From Sphingobacteriia bacterium (lineage in GTDB: Bacteria; Bacteroidota; Bacteroidia; NS11-12g; UBA9320): a stretch of 36,097 bases of DNA. Shown in pieces: positions 6,461 through 14,532 of the stretch (the stretch's first letter is position 1; each line of letters opens with the position of its first letter). Location: NCBI GenBank assembly GCA_008080835.1, contig VMDK01000128.1:1-36097 (forward strand). The letters are read 5' to 3'. The notes under the pieces were generated by a model, which saw only the letters and a program-made list of their open reading frames with translations, ran no database searches and was not told the origin of the DNA. The translations under genes were made by a program, and so were the position numbers.

Positions 6461-8031
6461 GGTCTCTCAAACTGATCATATTAAGCATCCTTGGCGGGGT
6501 GATCCTGTACGCCGGTTGGCCGCCGTTGGAAAGTCCCCTACCCTTGTTCATTGGGTTCCTGCCATTCTTATGGCTGGAGGAGATCCTGCGTCGACAAGGC
6601 CGTTCGCATAGTTTTTTCTGGTTTCTCTATCCCGGTCTGTTCACTTGGAATATCCTGTGTACCTGGTGGGTGTGGTTCGCCTCACCCGGAGGAGCGGTTG
6701 CAATGCTTTTGCTGAATACACTGATGATGACCTTGCCTTTCCTCTTCTATTCTATGTCTAGGAATATCGTTGGTGCGAGCAGAGCTTTGGTTTTCTTGGT
6801 GCTCTTTTGGCTTGGTTTCGAATACCTGCATCATACCTGGCAGATCGCCTACCCGTGGCTGACACTTGGAAATGGCTTTGCCACGGCACCTCAGCTGGTT
6901 CAGTTCTATGAATATATAGGAGTCAGCGGCGGCTCTTTATGGATACTGCTCGTAAATGTGCTCCTCTTCCAGATCATGCGTAACCCGAACCTGCGCATAT
7001 CGCTGGGAGCAGCATTTGTACTGGCAGCACCTGTGTTCTGGTCGCATTGGCTCTGGAATACGCAAAGCAATTGCGTTAAACCGGAAGTGAACATGCTCGT
7101 CGTACAACCGAATATTGACCCATATGAGAAGTTCAATGAGGGAGAAGAACTCGAGCAGGTTCGAAACTTCATCAAAATGGTGGAACCGAAGATCACAGAA
7201 GAAACGGACTACATCATTTTGCCGGAAACGGCCATAGTAGAATATCTGGATGAAGCGTATATCAATCAACTTCCGAGCATACGCATGCTTGTGAATCTTA
7301 TCCACAGGAATCCCGGGATCGAGATCATTACCGGCGCAAGTACGTATCGGTTCTTTGAAGATCCTGAGAAACGCTCACTGACTGCCCGACAAGCACAAAG
7401 TGGTGATTGGTACGACAGTTACAATACATCCCTGAGGATCGATTCGAGTGGAGTGCAGGAGATCTATCACAAGTCTCGGTTGGTGCCCGGTGTGGAACGC
7501 ATGCCCTATCCAAAGATCCTCGGCTTTTTGGAATACTTATCCATCGACATGGGCGGGATCAGTGGAAGTCTTGGATCGGATCCGGAGGCTATGGCATTCA
7601 ACACAGAAAACGGACCCGGTATGGCCACGCTCATTTGCTACGAGTCAGTGTTCGGAGAATACGTTGGAGACTTTGTCCGTAAAGGAGCCGACCTGTTGCT
7701 CGTGATCACGAATGATGGTTGGTGGGGAAACACTCCCGGGCATATCCAGCACATGCATTACGCACGCTTGCGTGCCATCGAACATCGCAAAGAAGTTGTT
7801 CGGAGTGCAAATACGGGTATCAGCTGCCATATCGACGATAATGGTCGCATCCTGAAACGCACAAACTGGTGGGAACCTGATGTGATCGAGGTGAGTGCAA
7901 AGGCCCTGGATTACCGAACCTTTTTCAGCGTCAATGGTGATGTGATCGGTAAGATCTCATCCTTCCTTTCTGTATTTGTCCTGATCGGGTTGTGGGTTCG
8001 GCGAAGAGTGCTCAAAAGCGGACTGGTATGA
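6457..8031 (+). CDS. lnt: Apolipoprotein N-acyltransferase
   Basis: 524 residues. It transfers a phospholipid acyl chain to the N-terminal cysteine of diacylglyceryl lipoproteins in the inner membrane. An N-terminal multi-span domain (about 1-200, six or more hydrophobic segments) precedes a periplasmic nitrilase domain with the complete triad: Glu257 (ILPETAIVEY), Lys339 (IYHKSRLVPG) and Cys394 (LICYESVFGE). A last transmembrane helix lies near 498-515. It is joined by ATGA overlaps to rsmI upstream and lipB downstream. The M48 lipoprotein and the HmuY-like lipoprotein in this window are likely substrates. Confidence 0.94.
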   Translation: MRSLKLIILSILGGVILYAGWPPLESPLPLFIGFLPFLWLEEILRRQGRSHSFFWFLYPGLFTWNILCTWWVWFASPGGAVAMLLLNTLMMTLPFLFYSMSRNIVGASRALVFLVLFWLGFEYLHHTWQIAYPWLTLGNGFATAPQLVQFYEYIGVSGGSLWILLVNVLLFQIMRNPNLRISLGAAFVLAAPVFWSHWLWNTQSNCVKPEVNMLVVQPNIDPYEKFNEGEELEQVRNFIKMVEPKITEETDYIILPETAIVEYLDEAYINQLPSIRMLVNLIHRNPGIEIITGASTYRFFEDPEKRSLTARQAQSGDWYDSYNTSLRIDSSGVQEIYHKSRLVPGVERMPYPKILGFLEYLSIDMGGISGSLGSDPEAMAFNTENGPGMATLICYESVFGEYVGDFVRKGADLLLVITNDGWWGNTPGHIQHMHYARLRAIEHRKEVVRSANTGISCHIDDNGRILKRTNWWEPDVIEVSAKALDYRTFFSVNGDVIGKISSFLSVFVLIGLWVRRRVLKSGLV

Positions 8032-8663
8032 TCGAGGTAAAGGACATCGGGACGGTTGATTACTCTTCAGCCTGGGATCTGCAAAAGCAAAAGGTAGAAT
8101 CTGTAAAGCAAGGTGCACCGGGCATGTTTTACCTGGTGGAACATCCACATGTCTACACCTTCGGCAAGAACGCCGACCGCAATAATCTGCTTGTCAACGA
8201 TGCCTTTCTGGCGCAGATCGGAGCACAGCGATTCGATATAGAGCGCGGCGGTGACATCACCTACCACGGACCTGGACAGATCGTCGGCTATCCGATCATC
8301 GACCTGAACAAGATCGGGATCGGGGTGCGGGTCTACGTGGAGAAATTGGAGCAAGTGCTGATCGACACATTGGCGGAATATGGCATTGAGACAGAGCGTG
8401 TGGATGGACTCACGGGAATCTGGCTGAAGAAAGGTCGACCCCGAAAGATCGCCGCATTGGGAATCAAGGTGTCGCGCGGCGTGACCATGCACGGGTTCGC
8501 TCTCAACGTGAATACCGATCTAAGTTATTTCAATCATATTGTTCCCTGTGGCATCACCGACAAGGAAGTAACGACCATGCAGTCGGAGCTAGGTGCAGAA
8601 GTAGATATGAATGAGGTGAAGCAGAAGCTAGCAACGCATTTCGCGCATCACTTCGACTCCTGA
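8028..8663 (+). CDS. lipB: Octanoyl-[acyl carrier protein]:protein N-octanoyltransferase LipB
   Basis: 211 residues from the ATG at 8028, chosen because it gives an ATGA overlap with lnt and the normal N-terminus. A GTG at 7992 would add 12 atypical residues. LipB moves octanoate from octanoyl-ACP to lipoyl domains. Visible motifs: GDITYHGPGQIVGYPI (about 76-90), the catalytic lysine in RKIAALGIKV (Lys140) and the acyl-thioester cysteine in IVPCGI (Cys174). The product is completed by LipA, whose gene converges on this one with a 16-bp overlap of 3' ends. Confidence 0.93.
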   Translation: MIEVKDIGTVDYSSAWDLQKQKVESVKQGAPGMFYLVEHPHVYTFGKNADRNNLLVNDAFLAQIGAQRFDIERGGDITYHGPGQIVGYPIIDLNKIGIGVRVYVEKLEQVLIDTLAEYGIETERVDGLTGIWLKKGRPRKIAALGIKVSRGVTMHGFALNVNTDLSYFNHIVPCGITDKEVTTMQSELGAEVDMNEVKQKLATHFAHHFDS

Positions 8664-9559
8664 CCTTTGTCTTTCTTGATATGGCGTTCGGCGTGGTAGG
8701 AACTTCTTACCAACGGACCGCTTTCGATGTACTCGAATCCCATATCCTCACCCCAGGCTTTGTACTTGGCGAACTCTTCCGGTGTCACATAGCGATCGAC
8801 TTTCAGGTGTCGGCCGGTGGGCTGCAGATACTGACCCAGCGTAATAATACTCACTCCCACTGAACGCAGGTCGTGCATAGTTTCACGGATCTCTTCGTCT
8901 GTTTCTCCCATACCGCACATGATGCCACTCTTGGTGGTCATACCGTTATCGAACAGGTACTGCAGTACCTCCAGACTTCGATCGTACTTTGCCTGGATGC
9001 GCACTTCTGTGGTCATGCGACGCACGGTCTCGATATTATGTGAGACGATCTCAGGATGTACTTTGATGATGGTATCGAGTTGTTCCTTGTTCGCTTGAAA
9101 ATCAGGAATGAGCGTTTCGAGAGTCGTCTCCGGATTCCACTTGCGGATCTCTTCTACGGTTCTGGCCCAATGTCTCGATCCGCCATCGGGAAGATCGTCG
9201 CGATCCACACTTGTGATCACGCCATGCTTGATCCCCATGATGTTGATGGATTGAGCCACTTTGAACGGCTCCATATTATCGAGGACTTCTCCTTTACCGG
9301 TCGCCACGTTGCAAAACTGACAAGAACGCGTACACGTGTTTCCCATGATCATAAAGGTCGCGGTTCCCACTCCCCAGCACTCTCCGATGTTGGGACATTT
9401 CCCGCTTTCGCAAATGGTGTGGAGGTTGTGATCCTTGACCAATTTCTTGACCTTGGAATACTCTCCTCCCCCGGCGATCTCTACCTTGAGCCAGTCGGGT
9501 TTGACGCGCTTATTCTGACGGACTTTTACCTCCGGTTTGTTCTCGATCTTGTTTGGCAT
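8648..9559 (-). CDS. lipA: Lipoyl synthase LipA (radical SAM)
   Basis: 303 residues from the ATG at 9559. An upstream in-frame start at 9631 would add 24 atypical residues and run through the promoter and a hairpin. LipA inserts two sulfurs into octanoyl-lipoyl domains. It shows the auxiliary cluster motif with Cys50, Cys55 and Cys61 (CESGKCPNIGEC), the radical-SAM CxxxCxxC with Cys76, Cys80 and Cys83 (CTRSCQFC), and the C-terminal RSSYHAE segment that supplies the serine ligand of the auxiliary cluster. Its promoter candidate is at 9573-9580. Confidence 0.95.
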   Translation of the reverse strand: MPNKIENKPEVKVRQNKRVKPDWLKVEIAGGGEYSKVKKLVKDHNLHTICESGKCPNIGECWGVGTATFMIMGNTCTRSCQFCNVATGKGEVLDNMEPFKVAQSINIMGIKHGVITSVDRDDLPDGGSRHWARTVEEIRKWNPETTLETLIPDFQANKEQLDTIIKVHPEIVSHNIETVRRMTTEVRIQAKYDRSLEVLQYLFDNGMTTKSGIMCGMGETDEEIRETMHDLRSVGVSIITLGQYLQPTGRHLKVDRYVTPEEFAKYKAWGEDMGFEYIESGPLVRSSYHAERHIKKDKGQESK

Positions 9560-9572
9560 AACTAAGAAACGG

Positions 9573-9580
9573 CAAATGTA
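9573..9580 (-). promoter_or_regulatory. -7 promoter box for lipA
   Basis: On the minus strand TACATTTG is an exact TAnnTTTG match ending 13 nt before the lipA ATG (9557-9559), implying a leader of about 7 nt. No good -33 TTTG is seen. The 9-bp hairpin at 9596-9618 occupies that region. Confidence 0.45.
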
Positions 9581-9595
9581 GTGAAAGGGTTTCGG

Positions 9596-9618
9596 GTTTC
9601 CTGCTGGAGGCAGGAAAC
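9596..9618. repeat. 9-bp hairpin upstream of lipA
   Basis: GTTTCCTGC (9596-9604) and GCAGGAAAC (9610-9618) pair perfectly around the 5-nt loop TGGAG. It lies where the -33 element of the lipA promoter would be. It could be a protein-binding site or the first member of the palindrome cluster that follows. Confidence 0.5.
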
Positions 9619-9661
9619 GGCTCTTGGCCATTAGCTATTGGCTTTTAGGGTCGATGCGGTA

Positions 9662-9689
9662 GTAGCCCAAAGGCATGCCTTTGGGCTAC
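9662..9689. repeat. 28-nt perfect palindrome (REP-like element 1)
   Basis: A perfect palindrome with arms GTAGCCCAAAGGCA and its complement, no loop. It is the first of a run of different palindromes in the gene-free stretch 9560-10203. Confidence 0.75.
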
Positions 9690-9720
9690 GGGTGGCGTTG
9701 GGTTGTGTGGTTAGAAGATC

Positions 9721-9744
9721 CGGTCCCTGAGCCTGTCGAAGGGC
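9721..9744. repeat. 24-nt inverted repeat, left copy (partner 10008-10031)
   Basis: The segment containing CCCTGAGCCTGTCGAAGGG is repeated as its exact reverse complement at 10008-10031 (CCCTTCGACAGGCTCAGGG), 24 of 24 bases. From memory, this TTCGACAGGCTCAGGG-type sequence recurs between genes in many bacterial genomes. The two copies flank about 263 bp of other palindromes. Confidence 0.8.
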
Positions 9745-9792
9745 GGTTCTCAAAGAAGTGGTGTAACGGTTCGTCATGAGGAGATCGGCGCT

Positions 9793-9822
9793 GAAAGCCT
9801 AAAGATATATCTTTAGGGTTTC
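9793..9822. repeat. 30-nt near-perfect palindrome (REP-like element 2)
   Basis: The arms CCTAAAGATA/TATCTTTAGG are perfect at the centre. Over the whole 30 nt only one symmetric pair is mismatched. Confidence 0.65.
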
Positions 9823-9870
9823 GGGGATCGGATGTCGGGTGTCGGGGTTCCTGCTAATTCCGGCATCTCA

Positions 9871-9954
9871 ACCGTAGTCGCGCGATTCATCGCGCGAGGG
9901 CAAGTGCGGAGGTACGAATGCGTTTTTTTCGTCACGGGTAAATACCCGCGACAG
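9871..9954. repeat. Composite palindromic repeat unit, copy A
   Basis: An 84-nt unit containing two palindromes: TCGCGCGAT/ATCGCGCGA with a 2-nt centre (9878-9897), and the hairpin GTC.CGGGTA/TACCCG.GAC (9931-9952). Copy B at 10059-10154 has the same order, the identical first palindrome, a similar linker and the same GTCACGGGTAAAT start of the second. Confidence 0.65.
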
Positions 9955-9972
9955 AGCGTGTGGAGATATCAC

Positions 9973-9997
9973 AGGCGAGGTATGAAATGCCTCGCCT
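9973..9997. repeat. 11-bp stem palindrome (REP-like element 3)
   Basis: AGGCGAGGTAT (9973-9983) pairs with ATGCCTCGCCT (9987-9997) around GAA, with a single G-T wobble. It lies between composite units A and B. Confidence 0.65.
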
Positions 9998-10007
9998 TAG
10001 GCTTCGG

Positions 10008-10031
10008 GCCCTTCGACAGGCTCAGGGACCG
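10008..10031. repeat. 24-nt inverted repeat, right copy (partner 9721-9744)
   Basis: The exact reverse complement of 9721-9744. The two copies enclose elements 2, 3 and composite unit A, which could mark the ends of a duplicated or mobilised block. Confidence 0.8.
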
Positions 10032-10058
10032 AAACTTTTGAAGGTGCTCGGAACTATG

Positions 10059-10154
10059 ACCGTATTCGCGCGATTCATCGCGCGAGCGCGTTCCCTGTAG
10101 GAATACGTATTTATTGTCACGGGTAAATCCCGATTAAAATCGGGACCGCGACAG
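10059..10154. repeat. Composite palindromic repeat unit, copy B, with a nested palindrome
   Basis: The same layout as copy A (9871-9954). TCGCGCGAT/ATCGCGCGA is at 10066-10085. The second palindrome is altered: after GTCACGGGTAAAT it carries TCCCGATT/AATCGGGA (10128-10145) before returning to CGCGACAG. The unit is 96 nt instead of 84. Confidence 0.65.
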
Positions 10155-10178
10155 TTCATTGTAGTTGTCTTTGCATTT

Positions 10179-10208
10179 CGTAGCTACGCGATTAATCGCG
10201 TAGCTACG
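10179..10208. repeat. 30-nt perfect palindrome overlapping the stop of the outer-membrane barrel gene
   Basis: The arms CGTAGCTACGCGATT and its complement meet without a loop. The stop codon (TAG, 10204-10206, minus strand) of the upstream barrel gene lies inside the palindrome, so the repeat supplies the 3' end of that reading frame. Confidence 0.75.
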
Positions 10209-11394
10209 TCGAGTGGCTCCACTTCAACCGAAGAAATACCGCCGAACCAAGCGACGTAAATCCATCCTGGACGCCGAATATGCCTTGTCCAACAAGACTG
10301 AGATCCAGATCCTGGCGCAGACTGTAGCCGATGGATGGCATAGTGAACAAACCGCCGATGTCGGCAGCATAGATCACTGCGATGTCGGTGCTGAGCAATG
10401 GATGGAACTGATGTGATGTTTGCAGGAACAACGAGTATTTGTTGGGCATGAGCGATTTCACGTTGAGCTGCCCGCCTTGTGCTGCGGATAGTTGCATGAG
10501 TCTATTCAGGTCGGATGTACCTTCCGAATTGAACAGGAAGGACGTGTGCAGATATGTCCCTTTCTTGAAGGAATAGTCCCAGGAACAACTTGCCAGAAGC
10601 TGACTATTGATCGAGTCTACAGTTGATTCGAACCAGGTAGCCTCGCCTTTGAACCCGGAGGCTTTGATATTCCCGGCCCAGCCAACACCAAGCGCCACAT
10701 CGTTGATGTATTTTCCGGCTATGAACTGGAAGTCGTAGTTCCATTTATTGAAACGGTACATCATCGCTGCGACGGTCTCCTCCCAGCTGTCGTTGTATTG
10801 GTATGCCAACTCAAGACCACTTCCGCTTTCAAAATATCGTTGAATACGAACCCCATCCATCCCGGGTCTTTCTTCGTAATCGAAGTCGGCAAAGTTGAGC
10901 ACGTTGAAAAGGTCGTTCGGGTTCCAGACCAGGTTTTGTCCCCAGTTCACCCGCTGACGGCCAAATCGAATGTCCCACTCCTCCGAATGATAATGTGCCC
11001 ACAGTCGATCTATCGTGGTGTGCGCCACCAGATTGCGGTCATCTATCCAACTCCAGCTCATGTCCACCGAACCGGGATCGGTCTCCAGAAGGTCGCCATA
11101 GGTGTTCGTTCGTGGATAGTATTTCAGAAATTCCCCATAGAATACTCTGTTTCGCAATTCGAGTGCATAGGTCCAGTGCTTTCGTCCGAACAGTCGGAAG
11201 TTCATCCGATTGTGAATGAGGTTTTGCTGAAGACTTTGGGTATTTCCAAGAGAATCATCGCCCAGGCTGAGAACTCGTAGATCTTTTACATAACCACGGT
11301 ATTGGAAATTGTCTTTGAGCTTCCATTGTGCATTGGCTGCAACGGAGGAGAACAACAAGATGATCAATATGTGAATGCGAAGCTTCACGATCAC
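10204..11394 (-). CDS. Outer-membrane beta-barrel of a LolA-like/FtsX export operon
   Basis: 396 residues. A signal peptide (about 1-22, SSVAANAQ) is followed by alternating amphipathic strands typical of a porin-like barrel. The segment RFGRQRVNWGQNLVWNPNDL resembles the conserved region of DUF1302-type outer-membrane proteins, which in other bacteria accompany LolA-like proteins and RND pumps; this is from memory. The C-terminus runs AVFLRLKW then SHST. The aromatic end of a beta-signal would be W, so the last four residues look added, and the stop lies in the 10179-10208 palindrome. The start overlaps the stop of the ATPase gene by 4 nt. It is likely the outer-membrane exit or acceptor of the module. 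Confidence 0.72.
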   Translation of the reverse strand: MIVKLRIHILIILLFSSVAANAQWKLKDNFQYRGYVKDLRVLSLGDDSLGNTQSLQQNLIHNRMNFRLFGRKHWTYALELRNRVFYGEFLKYYPRTNTYGDLLETDPGSVDMSWSWIDDRNLVAHTTIDRLWAHYHSEEWDIRFGRQRVNWGQNLVWNPNDLFNVLNFADFDYEERPGMDGVRIQRYFESGSGLELAYQYNDSWEETVAAMMYRFNKWNYDFQFIAGKYINDVALGVGWAGNIKASGFKGEATWFESTVDSINSQLLASCSWDYSFKKGTYLHTSFLFNSEGTSDLNRLMQLSAAQGGQLNVKSLMPNKYSLFLQTSHQFHPLLSTDIAVIYAADIGGLFTMPSIGYSLRQDLDLSLVGQGIFGVQDGFTSLGSAVFLRLKWSHST

Positions 11395-12077
11395 TGTCGG
11401 ATATCACTCACGATCTTTCCGTCTTCCAGGGTGATCACCCGTCGGGCACGATCGATCACGCGCTGGTCGTGCGTAGAGAAAATGAATGTCACTCCTTCCT
11501 CTTTATTGAGTTGAGCCATGAGGTCCAGCAAATTTGCTGCTGTATGTGAGTCAAGGTTTGCTGTAGGTTCATCAGCGAGTACGAAGTCGGGTTTGGATGC
11601 CAGGGCCCGTGCTACCGCAACACGCTGCTGCTGACCGCCACTGAGCTGGGTTGGTCTGGAATTCAGCTTATCGCCCAGACCGACTTCTTCCAGCAAAGCC
11701 AGAACGCGTTCTTCTCGTTCAGCTTTGGGAGTTTTTTGCATGAGCATAATGAACTCTGTATTCTCTTTCGCGGTCAAAACCGGGATCAGGTTATAGCTCT
11801 GAAAAACGAATCCGATATGCTTCAATCGGAAATCGATGAGTTGGTTTTCGGTGAGTTGGCTGATGTCCTGACCGTTCACGAGGATCTCTCCGTCGGTCGG
11901 ACGATCCAGGCCACCGATCAGGTTGAGCAAGGTCGTTTTCCCTGAACCCGACGGTCCCACAATCGCCGTGAATTCATCGTCTTCGATCTGAAGGTCCACT
12001 CCGTCGACAGCATGAACTTCCACTGCTCCCTGATAATACTTCTTCAGGCCTTTGGTCTCGATCACATAATTACTCAT
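11391..12077 (-). CDS. ABC transporter ATPase, LolD/MacB type
   Basis: 228 residues, one nucleotide-binding domain. Walker A GPSGSGKTT at 41-49, Q-loop VFQSYN at 91-96, signature LSGGQQQR at 145-152, Walker B FVLADE at 165-170 and the H-loop FSTHD are all present. The short length, DRPTDGEILVNG and KHIGFVFQSYNL fit the LolD/MacB/FtsE group that drives mechanotransmission permeases and not classical importers. It sits 2 nt downstream of an FtsX-type permease and overlaps the barrel gene by 4 nt. The nearby permeases and LolA-like protein suggest extraction of a lipid or lipoprotein from the inner membrane. Confidence 0.9.
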   Translation of the reverse strand: MSNYVIETKGLKKYYQGAVEVHAVDGVDLQIEDDEFTAIVGPSGSGKTTLLNLIGGLDRPTDGEILVNGQDISQLTENQLIDFRLKHIGFVFQSYNLIPVLTAKENTEFIMLMQKTPKAEREERVLALLEEVGLGDKLNSRPTQLSGGQQQRVAVARALASKPDFVLADEPTANLDSHTAANLLDLMAQLNKEEGVTFIFSTHDQRVIDRARRVITLEDGKIVSDIRQ

Positions 12078-12079
12078 AA

Positions 12080-13285
12080 CTATATTTTTCTAACGGCCTC
12101 AGCCGGTTTTAACTTCAAAGCTTTCATGGCGGGATAGATCGCAGCGATGATGGTCATACTGACCACCATGATGGATACTCCCAAATAGGACCCCGCATCC
12201 AGATCGGGATAGATGATCGACGAGAATCCAAGGTCGGCGTATACATCAGTACCCAGATTTATACCGGCATGGTTGAAATATCGAATACTCAAATACGAAA
12301 GGATCAATCCGGCCGGACCTCCTATCAGTGCGAGCATAACTGTCTCGAACATGATCATAGCAAACACCCTAACCTTATTCATTCCAACGGCCATGAGCAT
12401 ACCCAGCTCACGGACTCGTTCAAGTACCGCCATCAGCATAGTATTTACAATACTGAACAGCAGTGCCAACATGATTATCCCCACAATATAGTAGGTATAC
12501 GTATCGGTCATTTCGATGATCAGTCGCATTCCTGTCGCCAGATCGAGCCAGGGCAGCACTTCCAGGTCCGGATGTTTCGCAGCAAACTGACTTGCAATGG
12601 ACTCAGCGCTATCATGGTTGTTCAACAAAGTAGCGATCTGGTGCGCTTCGTGAGTACCGACCAACCCTTCGAGATCTTCATGTCGGACATATACCCGTCC
12701 TTCATCAAAAGGTCCGTTGTTGGTATTGAATATCCCAACGACTCTAAAAGATGCCGCGGATATCTCTCGATTCACGTCCTGAACCGTTAGCACCACTTTC
12801 GAACGGATTCTGAGATTGTATTCTTCGGCTACCCGTTTGCTGAGGTAAATAGGGTTGCGCTTTATTCCTTCGAAGTACGCTCCAGTGTCAAGATATTGAT
12901 CGATCTCGCTAACCACTGCTTCCTTCGCAGGGTCGATCCCAACTACCTGTACGCCGCCGTTCTTGGACGCTGAATTGATCATGGCATTTGCCAGAACGCG
13001 TTGCGACACTCCGATCACTCCATCCTTTTCGCGAATGTCTTCGGCGATCTGCTGTGAGTTCTCGATGACCATTTTTACATCCATCTCATCGCGATATTCC
13101 GCGTGGTGGATCTGAAAATCGGACATTTCCAGACGAATGATGCTTTCTACTTTCTCCTGCATCATTCCCACTACAAAAGCCGAAGCAAATACACCGGCCC
13201 AGAGTCCGAGAGCGATGGCGATGATGATCACCATGCTCCGGATCCTATTCCTCCATATGTTCCGCCAGGCGACTTTGAGTATCAT
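12080..13285 (-). CDS. FtsX/LolCE-type ABC permease (second of the pair)
   Basis: 401 residues. It begins ILKVAWRNIWRNR, the cytoplasmic lead-in usual for FtsX-like permeases. It has one N-terminal transmembrane helix (about 18-42), a large MacB-type periplasmic domain (about 43-270) and three C-terminal helices (about 275-300, 318-345, 365-392) with the coupling segment ERVRELGMLMAVGMNK. It starts 1 nt after the stop of the paralogous permease. The two probably form a LolC/LolE-like heterodimer with the ATPase downstream. No HlyD/MacA adaptor gene is nearby, which argues against a tripartite drug pump. Confidence 0.85.
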   Translation of the reverse strand: MILKVAWRNIWRNRIRSMVIIIAIALGLWAGVFASAFVVGMMQEKVESIIRLEMSDFQIHHAEYRDEMDVKMVIENSQQIAEDIREKDGVIGVSQRVLANAMINSASKNGGVQVVGIDPAKEAVVSEIDQYLDTGAYFEGIKRNPIYLSKRVAEEYNLRIRSKVVLTVQDVNREISAASFRVVGIFNTNNGPFDEGRVYVRHEDLEGLVGTHEAHQIATLLNNHDSAESIASQFAAKHPDLEVLPWLDLATGMRLIIEMTDTYTYYIVGIIMLALLFSIVNTMLMAVLERVRELGMLMAVGMNKVRVFAMIMFETVMLALIGGPAGLILSYLSIRYFNHAGINLGTDVYADLGFSSIIYPDLDAGSYLGVSIMVVSMTIIAAIYPAMKALKLKPAEAVRKI

Positions 13286-13286
13286 A

Positions 13287-14501
13287 TCAACTGTTCATTG
13301 CGGTTATTGCCCTCATTCGGGTGATCTTGAAATATGGATATAATGCGATGACACATGCGACGATGGCCACGATGGTTCCCTGTTGTATGAAAATGGATGG
13401 ATCAAGTGAAGTTCCGAGTACAGCCTCCATTCCATATTCCTCATAGATATCAGCCATTTCTTCGGAGAACTCGATCGGGTTCAAATTGAAGTAAAGGGTA
13501 ACGGGGAAGGCTCCTATCATTCCGCACAAAGCGCCGAGCAAAGAGATGAATACAGTTTCGATCAATACCATGCTGGCAAGGAGTTTTCGCTTCATCCCTA
13601 CAGCGATCAACACACCGAATTCATGCTTTCGCTCCTGCAACATCATCAGCACAGTGCTGAATATCCCGAATGAGATCACCAGATACAAAATGAACATGAA
13701 TACCCAGCCTTCCACTTTGTCGGCTGCGATCATGTCCTTCAATTCCTTGTTGTGCTCTTCCCAATGCAACACTTCGTACTCTTCCGATAGTTTGTCCCTC
13801 AATTCCACGGAGACCTCTTTCGAGAGGTCCGGGTTCTTGAATTGGAGTATCAAGCTCGTGTACAGTTGAGGCATGTTATATAACCATTGAGCTTCTTTGA
13901 GTGGCAGGAATATGAGCTGCTTGGACAATTCGGGAGAACCGAATTTGACGATACCCGCGATCGGGTATTTGCCGGCTGCGCTGGCTGCGTGATAGCCTTG
14001 TCCGAGCAAAACCAATGTGTCGCCCGGTTTGACCTTCAGGTAATCGGCCAGTCCTTGTCCGACCAATACCGATTTATCATCCGGACCGAAGTACTCTCCG
14101 TCCACAACTCGTTCGGAAAGCTGATTGAACTCCTCCTCTATTTCAGGATCAGCTCCTACAACAAGAGAACCTTTGGTGAACTCATCGGAAACAGCCAGGG
14201 CAAAACTCTCGATCCTTGGCACCACCCCACTCACGCCTTTTGTGTTTTGGAGCATGTCCTTCACGGAATCGGGATACTCCATGGCATAGTCCAGGGATTT
14301 TTCCTCCCAGTAACCGTTGCCATTCACCTTGACGTAGCCCATGTAATCGCCAACCGCAGTGTCGATCATTGATTCATATACACCTTCTTTCAGGCTCATC
14401 ATCATCGCAGAGAGAACCACGGCCAGAAAAATGGCAGCCAGTGTGATCACCGTTCTTCTTCGGTTCCTCCAGATGTTACGCCAGGCGAGTTTGACAAGCA
14501 T
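13287..14501 (-). CDS. FtsX/LolCE-type ABC permease (first of the pair)
   Basis: 404 residues, with the same architecture as its neighbour: LVKLAWRNIWRNRRR at the start, one helix at about 20-40, a large periplasmic domain, then three helices (about 275-300, 318-345, 370-390), and the segment ERKHEFGVLIAVGMKRK before the second of them. The periplasmic domain differs clearly from that of the other permease, so the subunits are likely specialised. It lies 31 nt downstream of the LolA-like gene. Both permeases keep the acidic-charged coupling motif that contacts the ATPase. Confidence 0.85.
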   Translation of the reverse strand: MLVKLAWRNIWRNRRRTVITLAAIFLAVVLSAMMMSLKEGVYESMIDTAVGDYMGYVKVNGNGYWEEKSLDYAMEYPDSVKDMLQNTKGVSGVVPRIESFALAVSDEFTKGSLVVGADPEIEEEFNQLSERVVDGEYFGPDDKSVLVGQGLADYLKVKPGDTLVLLGQGYHAASAAGKYPIAGIVKFGSPELSKQLIFLPLKEAQWLYNMPQLYTSLILQFKNPDLSKEVSVELRDKLSEEYEVLHWEEHNKELKDMIAADKVEGWVFMFILYLVISFGIFSTVLMMLQERKHEFGVLIAVGMKRKLLASMVLIETVFISLLGALCGMIGAFPVTLYFNLNPIEFSEEMADIYEEYGMEAVLGTSLDPSIFIQQGTIVAIVACVIALYPYFKITRMRAITAMNS

Positions 14502-14532
14502 TTAGGGTGGGCTAATAATTGGTTTTAGAGGC

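Noticed and set aside
9832-10041. Open frame inside the palindrome block
   Set aside because: It is built from repeat sequence, has low-complexity protein character and lacks a promoter.
9662-10208. Possible CRISPR array
   Set aside because: The repeats are palindromes with different arms and irregular spacing. There is no constant repeat with unique spacers, and no cas genes.
11391-14501. MacAB-type drug efflux pump
   Set aside because: ATPase and permease are separate proteins, the permeases are paired, and there is no MacA-type adaptor or TolC-type protein next to them.
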